Assembly (NCBI GenBank): GCA_960531495.1
Contig: OY482863.1
Span: 9,592,000 to 9,655,999 of the forward strand
Reading direction: 5' to 3'
Length of the DNA: 64,000 bases
Origin: Zeus faber
Lineage: Eukaryota; Chordata; Actinopteri; Zeiformes; Zeidae
Shown: positions 10,933 to 23,420 of the stretch, in pieces
How positions within the stretch are numbered: position 1 is the first letter of the stretch
Layout: each line of letters opens with the position of its first letter
Program-made: the position numbers and the translations under genes
Notes under the pieces: model-generated
The model's database searches: none
Told to the model about the DNA's origin: nothing
What the model saw: the letters and a program-made list of their open reading frames with translations, nothing else

Positions 10933-12049
10933 AAATTATGTTTTGTATTGTGCAAGGGTCTCAATGTGCAATGGACAAATCGATTGATGATATTGAGCCT
11001 ATAAGTACTATTGTACATTTTTGCATATCCTGATTACCGTTGACAAATCCAGTACAGTTGGTGTCATTTATTTGCAAGCGTACACAAATATGAGTATAAA
11101 TCCTGGTTAAAAAAAAGGATGGAGTAAGTGTCAGAAAGGGAATATACTAACAGATTATTTGTTATTCTCCACCGCCGCCACTATTGAAAATAATGTTGAT
11201 GACTCATCATGAATTTAAGTTGGCAATTAATTGTCATACAAATAATCCTATAAGCCGTTAATAATAACCTAGTAACACAGCTTTGCTTGTATTTGACTCG
11301 AGTGCTTCGACCCAAAAGACAGAAACGCAACCTAATTCAAATTATATTTTGTGGTGACGTTTCTGACATTGACTCGACATTTGGACGGAAACACACGATT
11401 GTGACATCCTAACGATTTAGCAAAATCCTCGCAGTCAGCTCCAATCATTGTGCTCAGGCAATAATGTCATCATTTTGACAGCTGTAATTTTGATGATGAA
11501 GTTGTCTTCGTTGTTGACACCTGTTTTTAAGTTGTACAGTGGCGGATAGTGTCACACACGCACGCGCACGCATGCATACACACACACATACACTATCGGA
11601 ATTGCAACGATTAAATCAGTAGTTAACCAAATGTGATCGTTGTGTCATCAAAGTTAGGCCGGCACTTTAAACCTAATAAACCTGAATATGATGTCTGGAT
11701 GCTGATCTGTCTCTCCATGAAAAAATATGAACTTTATTATTGTCAAAGGTTGTATTTTATCTTTTCTGCGTCTGTACACGCGAAGCCCGGATTAGTGCCG
11801 AGGCCGACCAGGCTGACTGGGAGTTTGTTTGTGTGTGTGTGTGTGTTTGCGCGTCTGTGTCTGCAGGAAAGTGGAAGGGGTCATGAGTCTGTCCCCGCTG
11901 ATTCAATCCCTCTGCTTAAATAAAGGCCCCGCTGTTCTCCCAGAGAAGAGTTTACTACCTTGGCGAAGAGGAGGAGGACACAGACATACCAAAGCAATCA
12001 GCAGCCAGGTCCTCACTGCGTCCAATCAGACCTTCACCACAGCTCGGCC

Positions 12050-12050
<1 letters not shown>
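10933..12050. other. AT-rich unique DNA upstream of zeb1
   Basis: No gene or recognisable repeat, apart from a short CA-like stretch at 11553-11590 and a GT stretch at 11829-11845. It contains many TAAT and ATTA motifs. Confidence 0.5.
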
Positions 12051-12200
<150 letters not shown>

Positions 12201-12479
12201 TGCTTATCGTGCTTGGCTCTTGATAAAGTGGAAGTAAAAGAGTGGGGGGGGCTGGGGAGCGTTGGGGGTGGTCACATGTTAAGAGGTAAATTCTTTTGGA
12301 AATGTGTAGCGACAAGAAGGATGGAGGTCATAATCTCGGCACCGAATGAACCGGTGCCCGGGTTCCCATGACAAGCAATTATATGTCACAGGAGCAGCAG
12401 TCGCTGCAAGGCTGCAGCTATTCTCGAAGCCGCATGGTTGACTTCAAGGTTTCTGTTGCCCGGACTTGTGTCATGCGGG

Positions 12480-13860
12480 GAAGCCGTCGTCGGCCCGTCT
12501 ATTGCGGTAGCGAGACCGCGGTGAACAAATAAACCCCCCCCCCGACGGACTTACATAATGGGGTGGACACCAACAGGTTCATCTGTGACCCGACTGCGCG
12601 ACGAACCCATCCGTGGTTTAAGGTCTGCCCCGACGGTGACGGCGTCTCAATTCGTGCGGCGCGGTCACCGCCGCCCGTGCATTCGGCGCAGCGCTCAGGG
12701 TTACGGCTAGATTCTCGGATTCTGAGATCCTACGAGTTCGACCTTGGTGAACTGTGTTCGCAGGGAACGGCGAAGTGGCGTCGGCTGTGTTGACCTTCAA
12801 AGGTGCGGTGCGATTGGAGGGTTTGAAAACAGAGCAAGCCGGTCACGTTGGCGGCCTCCGGTCGTTGCCGTGACGCAAAAAACGAGCGCTCGGCGGTCCC
12901 CGTCGGGTTGCGAGACATAAGCAGATGAGCGGGTAATTCTGTTTCCTGTGTATTTTTTATTTATTTTATTTTTTTTACTATTTCGCAAAAGACACGGCGA
13001 GGAATCTCGCAAAGCCAAACGCCGGTGTTGAACTGGCGGGGGGGTATTAGGCGTGTAACACCGCTGTGATTTTCAGTCATCCGTTTTTTTTCCCCCCCGC
13101 CCGTTATTCGACAAGCCCTCCGTTGCTGGAGGATCAGCGCCTCATCAGGCCACGCGTGGGACACGGCGGACGCAACAGAGGGTCAGCTCCGCCGGCTGAA
13201 TAATTCATCAGCCGGAAAACCGGTCCAAGGCTCTGGGCGAGCCGGGCCTTGACAGGGAGTAATAGCTTCAGCATAAACAATGCTCACCCGCTCCCTCCGA
13301 CCTGCTCCGGGGGGGGGGGGGTGCCCTCGACGCCGCCCTCCCCTCCCCCGATGAAAGAGCCCCCGGTAACAGACTGCATCAGCAGAGATCAATGATGAAG
13401 TGCTCCGCTAACTGTGCGGTCTGAGCGGCGTTCCTCGCACGCCGGGCCTGGAAAATGGGCGACGCTCGCATCCAGTGGAAACTCGCATCAGTCCCATTTT
13501 CCTTGGATTGTGTTACGGTGAAACATGAAGTCATTTTTCAATGCCTGTGGAAAACAAAGAATAACAATTACACGAACGCGGCCCCGACCGGCGCAATGGT
13601 ACCCCGAGACGCCTTCTGACGGGTTTTTCGGAGGAGCCGGCGGGGGGGGGGGGGGGGGGGGGGGACGGGGCCGCGCAATGTTTTGCCCAGCAACGCGTGT
13701 CTTGTCTTTTGTTTGCAGGCGGATTTGGGAACTCGCGGATCGGGGGGACAGAGTTGAGCCGGCGATACCGGCCCACGCGGCGTTGCGAGGCACGCGCGGG
13801 CTTTACGCGGTTCTTGTGTTGAGTCGGAGGGGGGGCAGGCTCAGATAAGTCGATTAGAAA
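12480..13860. other. CpG-rich segment upstream of zeb1
   Basis: CpG dinucleotides are dense through this stretch compared with the AT-rich DNA on its left, especially at 12560-12920 and 13540-13850, where a 24-base G run occurs near 13640-13663. It is 2.3-3.7 kb upstream of the zeb1 exon and may be a CpG island or distal promoter. No convincing exon was found. Frames across it have no recognisable protein. Confidence 0.4.
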
Positions 13861-14459
13861 ACATTGATCTTATTCCATAAAATACGGTGAAACGATCAAC
13901 CCCCTCTTTAACCGACAAAACCACTTTCCATCTAAAACGATCCCGAGGATTGAACGCATGGCGCGGAGTGGTCGAAGCCCAGTTCTCCTCCCAAATAATG
14001 ACATCAGCAAATGGGATATTGTTTAAACTAAAGCGGGGGCCGCGAAATGAAATGAAAGGCTGACTCTTGCTCTTCCTGCGGGGAGGTTGAAGCTGAGTAG
14101 CTGGGGGTGGGGGGTGGGGGGCGGGGCATCCTTCACTACATTAAGGGATCATGCTGCTCCCTGAAAATGAGTATTGATCCTCTTAGGGCCGGGATCGTTT
14201 AGGAGATTAATGCGAGCAGCGGTGAGCTCCGTGGTGCTCCATCCAGGGCTGGGGTGGGGGGTGAGGGTGAGGGTGAGGGGCGGGGGGGGGGGGTCAGCTC
14301 ATTGGCCCAGGCCGGCCTGCCTGCTGGCCCGGTCTAGCCCGCCTGGGGGACCCCTGGTGCCTGTGGTGGGGCCTGGTGTGGGGTTGCACCCCTGAGGGAG
14401 GAGGGGAGGGTGGTCCTGCAGCCTCATGCCATCTGGGGTTCTGGGGGTGGTGTTAGCTG

Positions 14460-14461
14460 CG

Positions 14462-14514
<53 letters not shown>

Positions 14515-14575
14515 AATGGTGGACGGAACACAAGGGGGCCAAATAGTAAACAGTCAACCAGATGGGGAAGAAAGT

Positions 14576-14611
<36 letters not shown>

Positions 14612-14640
14612 ATGAATGAATGAAAGAAAGAATGAACAAA
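14460..14640. repeat. (GT)25 and (GAAA)n arrays
   Basis: GT array at 14464-14513, then GAAA/GAAT tetranucleotide repeats at about 14572-14633. Confidence 0.95.
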
Positions 14641-14795
14641 AGAACAAACTGACGAATGAACGGACGAGAAAAGGAAAATAAAAGGGGCAATTTTTGTAAA
14701 AGGGGCTGGAAAGTAAAAGGAAAGAGGAACAGAAAGTGTGAAACGAGAGCAACAGAGGAAGGTTCACCCGACCCTGCTCCAAATAGAGAGGAGAA

Positions 14796-14905
14796 GCAGG
14801 AGGACGAGGAGGTGGAGGAGGAGAAGCAGGAGGAGGAGGAGGTGGAGGTAGAGAAGCAGCAGGAGGAGGAGGAGGAGGAGAAGCAGGAGGAGGAGGTGGC
14901 GGTGA
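14796..14905. repeat. Purine-rich GAGGAG minisatellite
   Basis: Four imperfect copies of a unit built as GAGAAGCAGGAGGA plus GAGGTGGAG-type DNA, almost free of pyrimidines. The plus frame across it reads a Glu-rich peptide (14656-14928), which I regard as repeat translation. Confidence 0.8.
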
Positions 14906-15056
14906 TACAGAGACACACCAAAGACTAAACTGCATAATCTCTCCCGAGGGACAGCGAGCCCGATGTGAGGTTCTCCGGCCGCTCGCCACGGGAACACCAA
15001 ACCCCTGCAAAAAAAAAAAAAGCAACAACAAAAAACGACTGGGGTAGTGCACAGGA

Positions 15057-15292
15057 CACACACACACACACACACGCACACACGCACACACCATGTTGTT
15101 TTACTGTTTGAGACCGTAATAAAGATCTTAAGGATTTATCGATTTACTCTCTTTCTCTGTTTTTTTTTTTATGGAATCTCTCTCTCTCTCTCCCTCTCTC
15201 TCTCTCTCTCTCCCCCTCTCCCTCTCTCTCTCTCTCTCTCTCTCCCTCTCTCTCTCTTCCTCTCTCTCTCTCTTCCTCTCTCTCTCTCTCTT
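15057..15292. repeat. (CA)n then (CT)n tracts
   Basis: CA array at about 15057-15089 and a 115-base CT tract with CCT interruptions at 15177-15292. Confidence 0.9.
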
Positions 15293-15440
15293 TGGTTTGC
15301 AGGGGTGCAGTAATGTGCCAAAGAGTAGAAAACGGCTTTACAACGTAACAACCTCCCTCGCTTCCCCCGATTACACGGAGGTCACGGGGAGCTGACGACC
15401 TGGCTCCGAGTCCAAGATACATACTTAGTTTGGATGGCTC

Positions 15441-15451
15441 ATGTTTGTGTG

Positions 15452-15522
<71 letters not shown>

Positions 15523-15540
15523 GTGTGCGTGTGTGTGCGT
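15441..15540. repeat. (GT)n microsatellite
   Basis: About 100 bases of GT with GC interruptions at the right end. Confidence 0.95.
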
Positions 15541-15544
15541 GCGA

Positions 15545-17270
15545 ACTCATACAAGCCGGCATGCATTCGTAGAGCGTTATATTATGTGGCAATGCCAGAG
15601 GCGCAGACAGCGTGGCTTCGGTCTCCCTCACCGATTGTCAAAAAAGAGACAGCAGCCGGCACCGGAGGAGAAAAAAAAAAACAGCCCAGTTTGAATTTAT
15701 TCTGTGTTTATTGGACCGCCCATTGCATTTTATTGCTCATTTGTAGCCGCCGCTGGAACAGCTGTTGTGCGTTTGGCAAAAGGATGTCGAGTTCAGCCCC
15801 GTCGAGGTGTTATTCCTGGAGGCGTCTTCCCCCCGGCAGGCGGGGAGAAAACGGCTCAGTGGCGAAATAATACCTGCGATGTGAGATGAACGGTGGCGAC
15901 AAAGGAGGAAAATGAAATGGACATTTTTCCAGACCGCTTCCCAAAACACCCCGCGCCCCATCCCTTTCCTTTGTCCCTGCATGAATATTGATCTCATATA
16001 CTAAAAAGGTGTTTTTTTTTAATTTGAGCAGGGTTACGTAATGTGTTGGGGGAGCCGTCGCCTAATTCGTGTTCTCGCGACCCTCCTACGGAGATTTGTT
16101 TTCATCACGGGTTACGACGGCTGTTACTGTAGACCACCGCCGCTTCCTTCGACCGCCGCGCCACCAGAGCTCGCCAGGTGTGCCGAGAAAATGTTTCGAG
16201 TTGAGCTTGAAAAAGATTAAATGACGGAAATGAGCTTTGGTGTTGCAAGAGCGTTGGTGCTGCGCTAATTCACTTTATTCGTCAGTTCCAGCTGGAACGG
16301 CAGCTCTGTGTTCATCGGAAGAAGCTTCACTCTAAAAGTGACGACTATACTAAGTGATGAGAGGTTCGACTCCTTTTTGAAATTCGGTACTCGACAAGTC
16401 ACTAAGTAAAACGAGTTGTTCTTTTTTCCCGACTCGTTATTCGTTTCATTCAGCCGGTTTAGTGCGCGGCGAGCGAGGCAGGACTTTCGGTGGACACTGA
16501 ACGAGGGGTAATTATTTTCAGTATGCGAATTGAAGATTCGCTCGCTTGCCCGCGGCTCCCGACTCCCGAGGCTTTTTAAAACAATTGTCCGCTACGAACT
16601 AATCGTTCTCGGGTCTCGCACCGCTAACCACCAGTAGGCCATAATAATAAGCCCGGTCACAGACGTTACTGACGTCTTCAGTCGTTCTCAGGACAGTGGT
16701 GTGCCGTGGGATTATTTCACCGTTAAAATCGTGCGGTGGAAGAACACTGTGTCAGACCTTCTGGAAGGGAAACAAATCTCAACTTTACAAGAAATAACTC
16801 ATCTAAGACCATGCAATTGCGTGCCGTGCCGTGTTGACTGTGGGAGCGCACGGTGTGTGCTGTCGGTCAAGGTTGCCCGCTGCCGTATGCATTCAATACC
16901 AAGATAAAATTGAATACCAAGAATGAATACAAATCGTACATCCGACACATTTGCATATACAAAGAATGTAGGTCAGCGGATTGGTGCACGTAAAAAATAC
17001 ATATTTCAAAGCCTATACACTTTGGAGTAGCGGACATCATGGTCAAGAAATGCAAAGTAGCAAGCTGCTTGGAAATATTTACATTAGTGAGCAATGCATT
17101 AAATATGTATTAAATCTATACAGTGGATGTACTGGTGTCAGGGGTGTGCAGGACAGATGTAGTAGTAGTAAAATTGCTGGGATCTTTCCACCCTTTCAAG
17201 CCACACATTCCTTTATTGTTGCATACACACTCTGATCATTTTGAATGCGGTGAGCTATAAATGTGCAGCT
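15545..17270. other. Unique DNA, no gene seen
   Basis: Moderately CpG-containing to 16650, then AT-richer. The stretches 16370-16470 (repeated ACTCG-type motifs) and 16690-16890 (GTGCCGTG motifs) resemble decayed non-autonomous DNA elements common in fish, but no ends can be drawn. Confidence 0.4.
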
Positions 17271-17485
17271 AGACAACCTCGCTGTCCCTTTGCCGCTCAG
17301 CCTCTCCATATTAAGCCGCGGTTGTCAAACAGATTGTCTCCGGCGCGCCGAGGAGAACCCGCCTGCGCTGCAGAACAGTTTTCATTAAGGCAGGATCGCC
17401 ACGGGCCTTAGTCTGGCGGCTTAATGCAATTTCACAGCTCAGCATCCACACGGCCAATTCGAGGTCCAACAATTGCCACCCACAC
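17270..17485. other. Possible conserved non-coding element
   Basis: Repeat-free block with balanced composition and several TTAATG/CATTAA motifs, distinct from the AT-rich DNA on its right. Typical of vertebrate conserved elements near transcription-factor genes, but conservation cannot be tested here. Confidence 0.25.
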
Positions 17486-17489
17486 CTTT

Positions 17490-19000
17490 AAAAGAACCGG
17501 CCAGAGGTGCCGAAAGGGTGACGGACTGCTTGTGAGTTTCAGCGGCCAAACGGGAAACCAAAAATAATTTGAAATTCCAAGTGCAGGAAAAGAACTGTAA
17601 TAGTAACAATAATAAATATAGCTGCAGTCAGCAATTCACTGGGTCCAGTTTATTAGTTTAAGGTACATGTTACAGTTTTTTGTTTTTTGTGAAATGCATC
17701 AAAATTTACTGAACTTACAAACATCATGTAGTTAAGTTCATGTATAACCCCGAATCAAACTGTCATGACATCACGTATGAAGCATTCCCATTTCAACCAG
17801 ACGTCAACTATTTTGTCACATGAGATGGGTAAGTTCTAAATATTTGAGCTAACAGTCCTTATTTTTTTTGTAAGTTGTAAAGAAGAGTCATTTGGAAATT
17901 TGGGAAACAAATGACAAGAAAAGTCAGATAATTTTTTTATTAAACAGTTGTCCAAAACAGCTGGACAAAATAATCTGCCAAATATCACAGTATTGATAAA
18001 GATCACACAACAAATAATGACTGTATCTTATTAAAATGGAAAACTGAGGTTGAGAAAAAAAGAACATGGACAACTTGTATCAAATTGTCAGAGTAAACAG
18101 TGTTTATAAACATTGTGTTTGTTATATGTAGTTGATTAACCAAAAAAAACAATGTTTGGGAAGTGAATTTTTATAACGACAGCTTGACATTTGGATTACA
18201 TTGTCAATAACTTACAACAAACAAAACTTTGTAGATTTCCTGTGAGTAATCGCGGTTGCAAGGCTTCTATTTTTCCGACGCCTCACTGGATCTTGAACGC
18301 ATCACTCAGCCACACATTTCCCTGGATTTGACTCAACGTTTTTGCGAGTTTTTGTGGACTACTGTTTTGCGTATGTTTCATTAATCTGGCAAAGTAATGG
18401 ATACCTCAGAGATAAAATATCAATCAAACAGATCTACAAGCTAAGAAAGTACATAAAATATACACGTAAAACAACACCGTAACCGTGTTTGTAGCTCCTG
18501 CTGATGTTGTGTTCCAGATAGTTTTACATTTCAAAATCAAGAGAATTTTCCCGGAACAATATCTGTCCTACGGGCTGGACCCCTAATAATAACAACAACA
18601 TAGCACTAGTTCTTGTTAATGGATTGTTCAAGAATGCAAAGGTCAGTAATGTGATAGTGATTGGTTGGATTATTAGACTTATTTCAGGTTGCAAGATGTG
18701 TGCCCTCAGCATGGCCCGTCTCCCCTCTGAAAGTTTGATCGATATAAACCCTCACTTAAATCTCTTTTGGGACCTTGTCCCTAAAACTTGCAAGCCAACC
18801 GTGCATAGAAAGCCTCCCGTTCCAACCGCCTGCGGAGAGTTACACGGGAAATATCCAATTTGACATCTGGACCTAAGTCTGAACAACGGCAAGAACAACT
18901 AGTGTTTTCGTTTTGGTGTGTTGCAGCTATGGAGAGGGCGAGGTTATTTTATTATTTTTTTTACTTCATGACTTGGCGGGGAGATGTCCAGCAGAGGATT
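17490..19000. other. AT-rich unique DNA, no gene seen
   Basis: Low-complexity A/T runs and no recognisable element. The short frames have no family resemblance. Confidence 0.5.
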
Positions 19001-19004
<4 letters not shown>

Positions 19005-19053
<49 letters not shown>

Positions 19054-19066
19054 CAGGCGCGCGCAC

Positions 19067-19135
<69 letters not shown>
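19005..19135. repeat. Two (CA)n arrays
   Basis: CA arrays at about 19005-19047 and 19069-19135, joined by a GCGC-containing spacer. Confidence 0.95.
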
Positions 19136-19137
<2 letters not shown>

Positions 19138-20460
19138 TACAGAAAATGAGAAAGCTAAATTAAACCTTATTGTTGCATTCCTTCAGGTCCCAGATGTTTG
19201 AGCCTTTCCTTCTCTTTCTCCAGATATCATTGTTTTACCCCCACCCCCTCTTTCTCTCACAGCTGGATCTGTTGTTTAACCCTCTCAGAATACCCATAGC
19301 TTCGCATGCTGAGCCCTCACCATAACTACAAGGCCACACACAGCGAGATGTGGATGGGTATAATGTCAGGCCAATTACACCCAACGCATCCTTGACATCC
19401 GCCTGTCGCATCATTTATCTGTGAAAGTAAAGCCCCTCGGACAGCAAGCGTGGGAGTCTCTTCCCATCCGTACGGGGTTTAGGGAGGGAGATTGGGGAGT
19501 CTTTCTGGAAGTGGGGCGTCGGCATACGCATGGAGTTTTAGTAATGACTAAGAACAGAACGGCTCGTTGGCCAAAACGGGAACATAAAATAAGAGCATTA
19601 ATCAGGGTCGGGTTTCTGCACCAGGCGACCCCCCACTGCAAGGCGAGGGCGGAGCCGGTACAGCTGTGCCGCGGCTGGGAGAAGCCAGCGGCGTGGCCTG
19701 CGTCACCTGGCTTAACCCCCCCCCCCCCCCCCCAAGTCTGTCACGGCGAGATTTCAGCGTCTTGAGGCCTTCGCATGCCAGGGCTACGGCAGCACGTCCG
19801 CGGCACGACCAAGTATGCGCTTGCAGCGGGTATCGCGTACACGGCGCTCAATTCAAAGGCGCAACCGCAGCGCGGCCGTCTGTCGAGATGCTGCGCATCA
19901 TTGATCGGTGGGTACCGAATGGAGTCTTAGGTAAGGACAAATGGGCGCCACCCCCAGTGTAGCCGAGTCCAAACACAACAATGAGACAAACCCTCACATT
20001 AGAAAGTCATGAATAGGAAATGCTCATGCTTATTCAGCGTGTCCACTGAGGTGTGCACAACCCTTCATTTAATATTTCCATAAGGTTGCATACGGCCGTG
20101 TGCCAGGCGGTCCCGTAACAAGGAGCTAATGTATTCTGTGCCAATGGTGAAAAAAAAAGGTGTACGCCCAGAACATCCCTCACCGGAGCGGGGGAGTTTT
20201 TAACTTGACAGTGGACACATGCATAATTAAGCTGACCGAAAATGAATATTTCATCTCAAGGCATTTCATCTCCAAACATCAAAACACCTCAGCGTCTCAG
20301 ATAATGAGTGAAGGTAAATTGTTTATATTTGTAGAGGGAATCGGCCACGCGGTATTTGTTTTCCGTGTATGGATGTACTGTACCTGGCTTAAGGAAAACA
20401 ACCCCAACCACAGGGAAGGAAAGATCACGCAGTCAAAGCAACAGCAGCGATTTTGAAGTA
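19136..20460. other. Unique DNA, no gene seen
   Basis: Mixed composition, with a C17 run at 19717-19733 and CpG-rich DNA at 19620-19970. The segments 19290-19440 and 19980-20110 are repeat-free with homeodomain-like cores and could be regulatory. Confidence 0.4.
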
Positions 20461-20912
20461 ATTTTGAACTATTTTTATATTAACGGTGGTCTTGGAAGGA
20501 GCAATAAGTTGGATTTATGGTTGCTAATTTCCCTTACCTTATAGAAAAATATATGGAATTTATTTTATTTCATATTATGATTACATTCTCCAGGTTCTGT
20601 ACTTTGTGTGACTGATATCGATATTGATGATATTGATGAGACTGATTGTATGTATTTTGTATATTTTTATTTGACTATTTCTGTTTTGTATTTCTCGGCT
20701 ATCTGTATATATTTGGCATTTTTTATTCAATTCTATTAAATGTTATTATTGTATTTTTTTAATAATATATTATTATTATTTTATGTATTTTATTTTTATA
20801 ATTACAGTATTTTTTTATCGAAAGACACCAATCCGCACCATGATAAATTCCTTGTACAGTATATGTAAATGTACTTGGCGAGATGAACAAATTCTTATTC
20901 TGATTCTGATTC
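20460..20912 (+). mobile_element. LINE 3'-tail remnant (fish L2/CR1-like)
   Basis: T-rich DNA ending in CTTATTCTGATTCTGATTC (20894-20912). This ATTCTG tandem tail is typical of the 3' ends of fish L2/CR1-type retrotransposons. The left border is uncertain and no coding remains. Confidence 0.5.
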
Positions 20913-21237
20913 AAGTGAACCTGTTATTCATACCAGGAAAAAGGAGAGTTTGGTCCACTGTATATGTATAGGCCCTTTGGAGGTTACACTACATGATTCT
21001 ATAATCATGTCAAGATTGAGCTGGCGCCCGATTTGAACTAAATGGTAACAACTCCTGCAAAATATTCTGAAAGTGTCAGACAATGGGTGAGGTGGTACTG
21101 GTGCTCATGTTCTGTCAGATCTTTCAGCTTGTGAAGAATGAGTAATGGATTCATGCAAAATTAATCAGAAGAGAAAATAAACAATCGGCCATTCTACACA
21201 GTGGAGGTGCAATGCATTAGTGCTACTATGCTGGAGT

Positions 21238-21310
21238 GAGTTAGATTAGATTAGATGTGATTCAACGTATTGTCATTGCACAGTGTACGAGTACTTCACA
21301 GCCAGAGCTC
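21238..21310 (-). mobile_element. LINE 3'-tail remnant, opposite orientation
   Basis: Begins with a TTAGA tandem (GTTAGATTAGATTAGA) and continues with CGTATTGTCATTGCACAG, the usual reverse-complement tail of a fish LINE. Only the last few tens of bases are recognisable. Confidence 0.5.
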
Positions 21311-21800
21311 CTCCTTGCACACCTCCAGAGATGGGAATTAACCTGCCAGAGCTTGAAATGGTTTAGTGGGCGCTGATCAATACTATCATTATCGTAGAGC
21401 AATTCTTAATTCTATTAAGGGCTGCTATAGCTAAAGATCTTTGTATTGATCTCAAAGAAACGACTCCACAACTCCTTTTTCCCCCCTACATATAGTCAAC
21501 CCCCCCTTATATTTAAATCTATTATAAAGTTAAACACATGTAATTGAAGACATCAAATTCTTACCTAGTCGTAAGTATTTTAATTGTAATTCAACAGCCA
21601 AGGCTTGACGAGCACCTTAATCAAGGTCAACAGGAACACGACATCCCTCATTCATATCCTGTTTTGGGAGTCGAGAGTGGACTATCAGTGTGACGCAGAA
21701 CCTAACAGCAAAGAAGTTGCACAATAGACCCAGCTTCCGATTGTTAATGTTTTTGTGCAAGGCTATGAACAGATGTGAAAATAAGTATTTTATATATATA

Positions 21801-23325
21801 CACTACTCACAAAAAGTTAGGGATATTTGGCTTTCAGGTGAAATTTATGGAAAATGTAAAAAGTTCACACTACAGTGATATTATATCATGAAAGTAGGGC
21901 ATTTAAGTAGAAGCATGCAATGGTGATTTCCTCATCTCAAACAATTTATTGAAACAAAAGCCAACAACAGCGTTGGGTTTACCACAACAAAAAATGTCAA
22001 TGTCTCAATAACTTGTCATGTGCCCTTGAGCATCAAGTACAGCTTGACAACCACGTCTCATGTTGTTCACAAGTCGACTAATGTCTGCTGAGGCATGGCA
22101 CCCCACTCTTCTTGAAGGGCGGCCCTCAGGTCACTGAGGTTCTGGGGTACAGAGTTACGAGCCTTTACACAGCGACTCAGCTGATAGCCATAGAAAATCT
22201 ATGGGATTCAGGTCTGGAGAAAGTGCAGGCCACTCCATTTGAGGTGCCCCAGTCTCCAGCAGCCGTTCCCTAATGATGTGACCTCATTGAGCTGGAGCAT
22301 TGTCGTCCATGAAGATGAAATGAGGCCTGTGTTGTTCATGCAGGGGCACAATGACTGGATTAATGATGTTATTCAGGTAGTATGGGCTTGTCACTGTACC
22401 ATTCACAAAGTGTAGGGCAGTTCTGTATTGACTAGGCACACCTGCCCACACTGTAACACCACCACCACCAAAGGCTCGTCTGGTGACAACAGTGGCTGAT
22501 GCATAGCGCCCTCCTTGACGTCTCCAACATCGTTGGCGGTCATCATTTCTGCTCAACGTGAATCGACTTTCATCAGAGAACAGCACTGAGGCCACTGGTC
22601 CGTCGTCCAGCGTCAATGCTCCCCGTGCAAGACGCCCGTGCAAGACGATGATGCCTGTGCCTGGTGGGTGGTCAGGTACCCTTGCAGGTTGTCTAGCACG
22701 CAGACCACGCTGATGGAAACGGTTTCGAATGGTCTGACGTGACACTTGGGTGCCTCTCACCTCCCTTAAATGTGCCTGGAGTTGAGTGGCATTCATCATC
22801 TGGTTGCGCAGAGCACTGTTCACAATGAAGCGCTCATCAGTGTGGGATGTGGCCAAAGGACGTCCACTTCTATGCCTTTCTGTGACTCTTCCAGTGTCTC
22901 TGTATCTCTGTTGCATCCTGCTGATGACTCTCTGTGACACTCTAAGCTCAGTGGCCACTTCCCTCTGAGAACATCCTGTTTGAAGCCTCGCAATGGCGAG
23001 GTACTGTTGATCAGTTGTTAGGTGTCGTATTGGTCTCATGATGTCAAAATGTGAACAGCATGATGAAGAGGACTGTTAAATACCAATTCTAATTGAACCA
23101 GGAAATGTATTGGTCGAATCATGGATCAAACACCTCTTGTGAATTTTGCCGTTCAGCTCCTTGTGAACAGAACAGCAAGTTGCGCAAAAAGTACTGAAAC
23201 ATTGAACAGCTGGACATGTGCATTCAAAAGTTTAGAGAAGGTCAAATTAAGTTCACCTGTAAAGGTTATAGTGCATTTTAGGTTCATCCTGAAATTTCAC
23301 CCGAAAGCCGAATATCGCTAACTTT

Positions 23326-23330
<5 letters not shown>
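21801..23330 (-). mobile_element. Tc1/mariner-family transposon, inactivated
   Basis: The left end starts after TA (21799-21800) with CACTACTCACAAAAAGTTAG. The right end, reverse-complemented, begins CACAAAAAGTTAGCGATATT. About 38 bases of terminal inverted repeat match with a few differences. The outermost bases expected on the right (ACTACTC-type plus TA) are missing and are replaced by a GT/AT microsatellite. Length is about 1.53 kb, usual for the superfamily. The interior carries a broken transposase on the minus strand. Confidence 0.88.
22020..23039 (-). pseudogene. Tc1-like transposase, disrupted
   Basis: The intact N-terminal part runs from Met at 23039 for 251 codons. It has two helix-turn-helix DNA-binding segments (about residues 8-50 and 82-112) with a linking RSGRP motif, the first catalytic Asp in LFSDESRF (D156) and the second in FMDDNAPA (D246). 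A TGA at about 22284 ends the frame. Beyond it, similarity resumes as GHIIRERLLETGAPQMEWPALSPDLNPIDFLW. There the third catalytic Glu of the DD34E triad is replaced by Asp, and a one-base shift then breaks the frame. The TGA probably arose from CGA (Arg) by CpG decay. Not functional. Confidence 0.85.
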
Positions 23331-23386
<56 letters not shown>

Positions 23387-23420
23387 TACATATATATATA
23401 TACATATATATATATATAGT
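23327..23420. repeat. (GT)n(AT)n compound microsatellite
   Basis: GT array then AT-rich array, directly abutting the right terminal repeat of the Tc1-like element. Confidence 0.93.

Noticed and set aside
14656..14928. Glu/Gln/Lys-rich 90-codon frame
   Set aside because: Explained by the GAGGAG minisatellite; no homology recognised.
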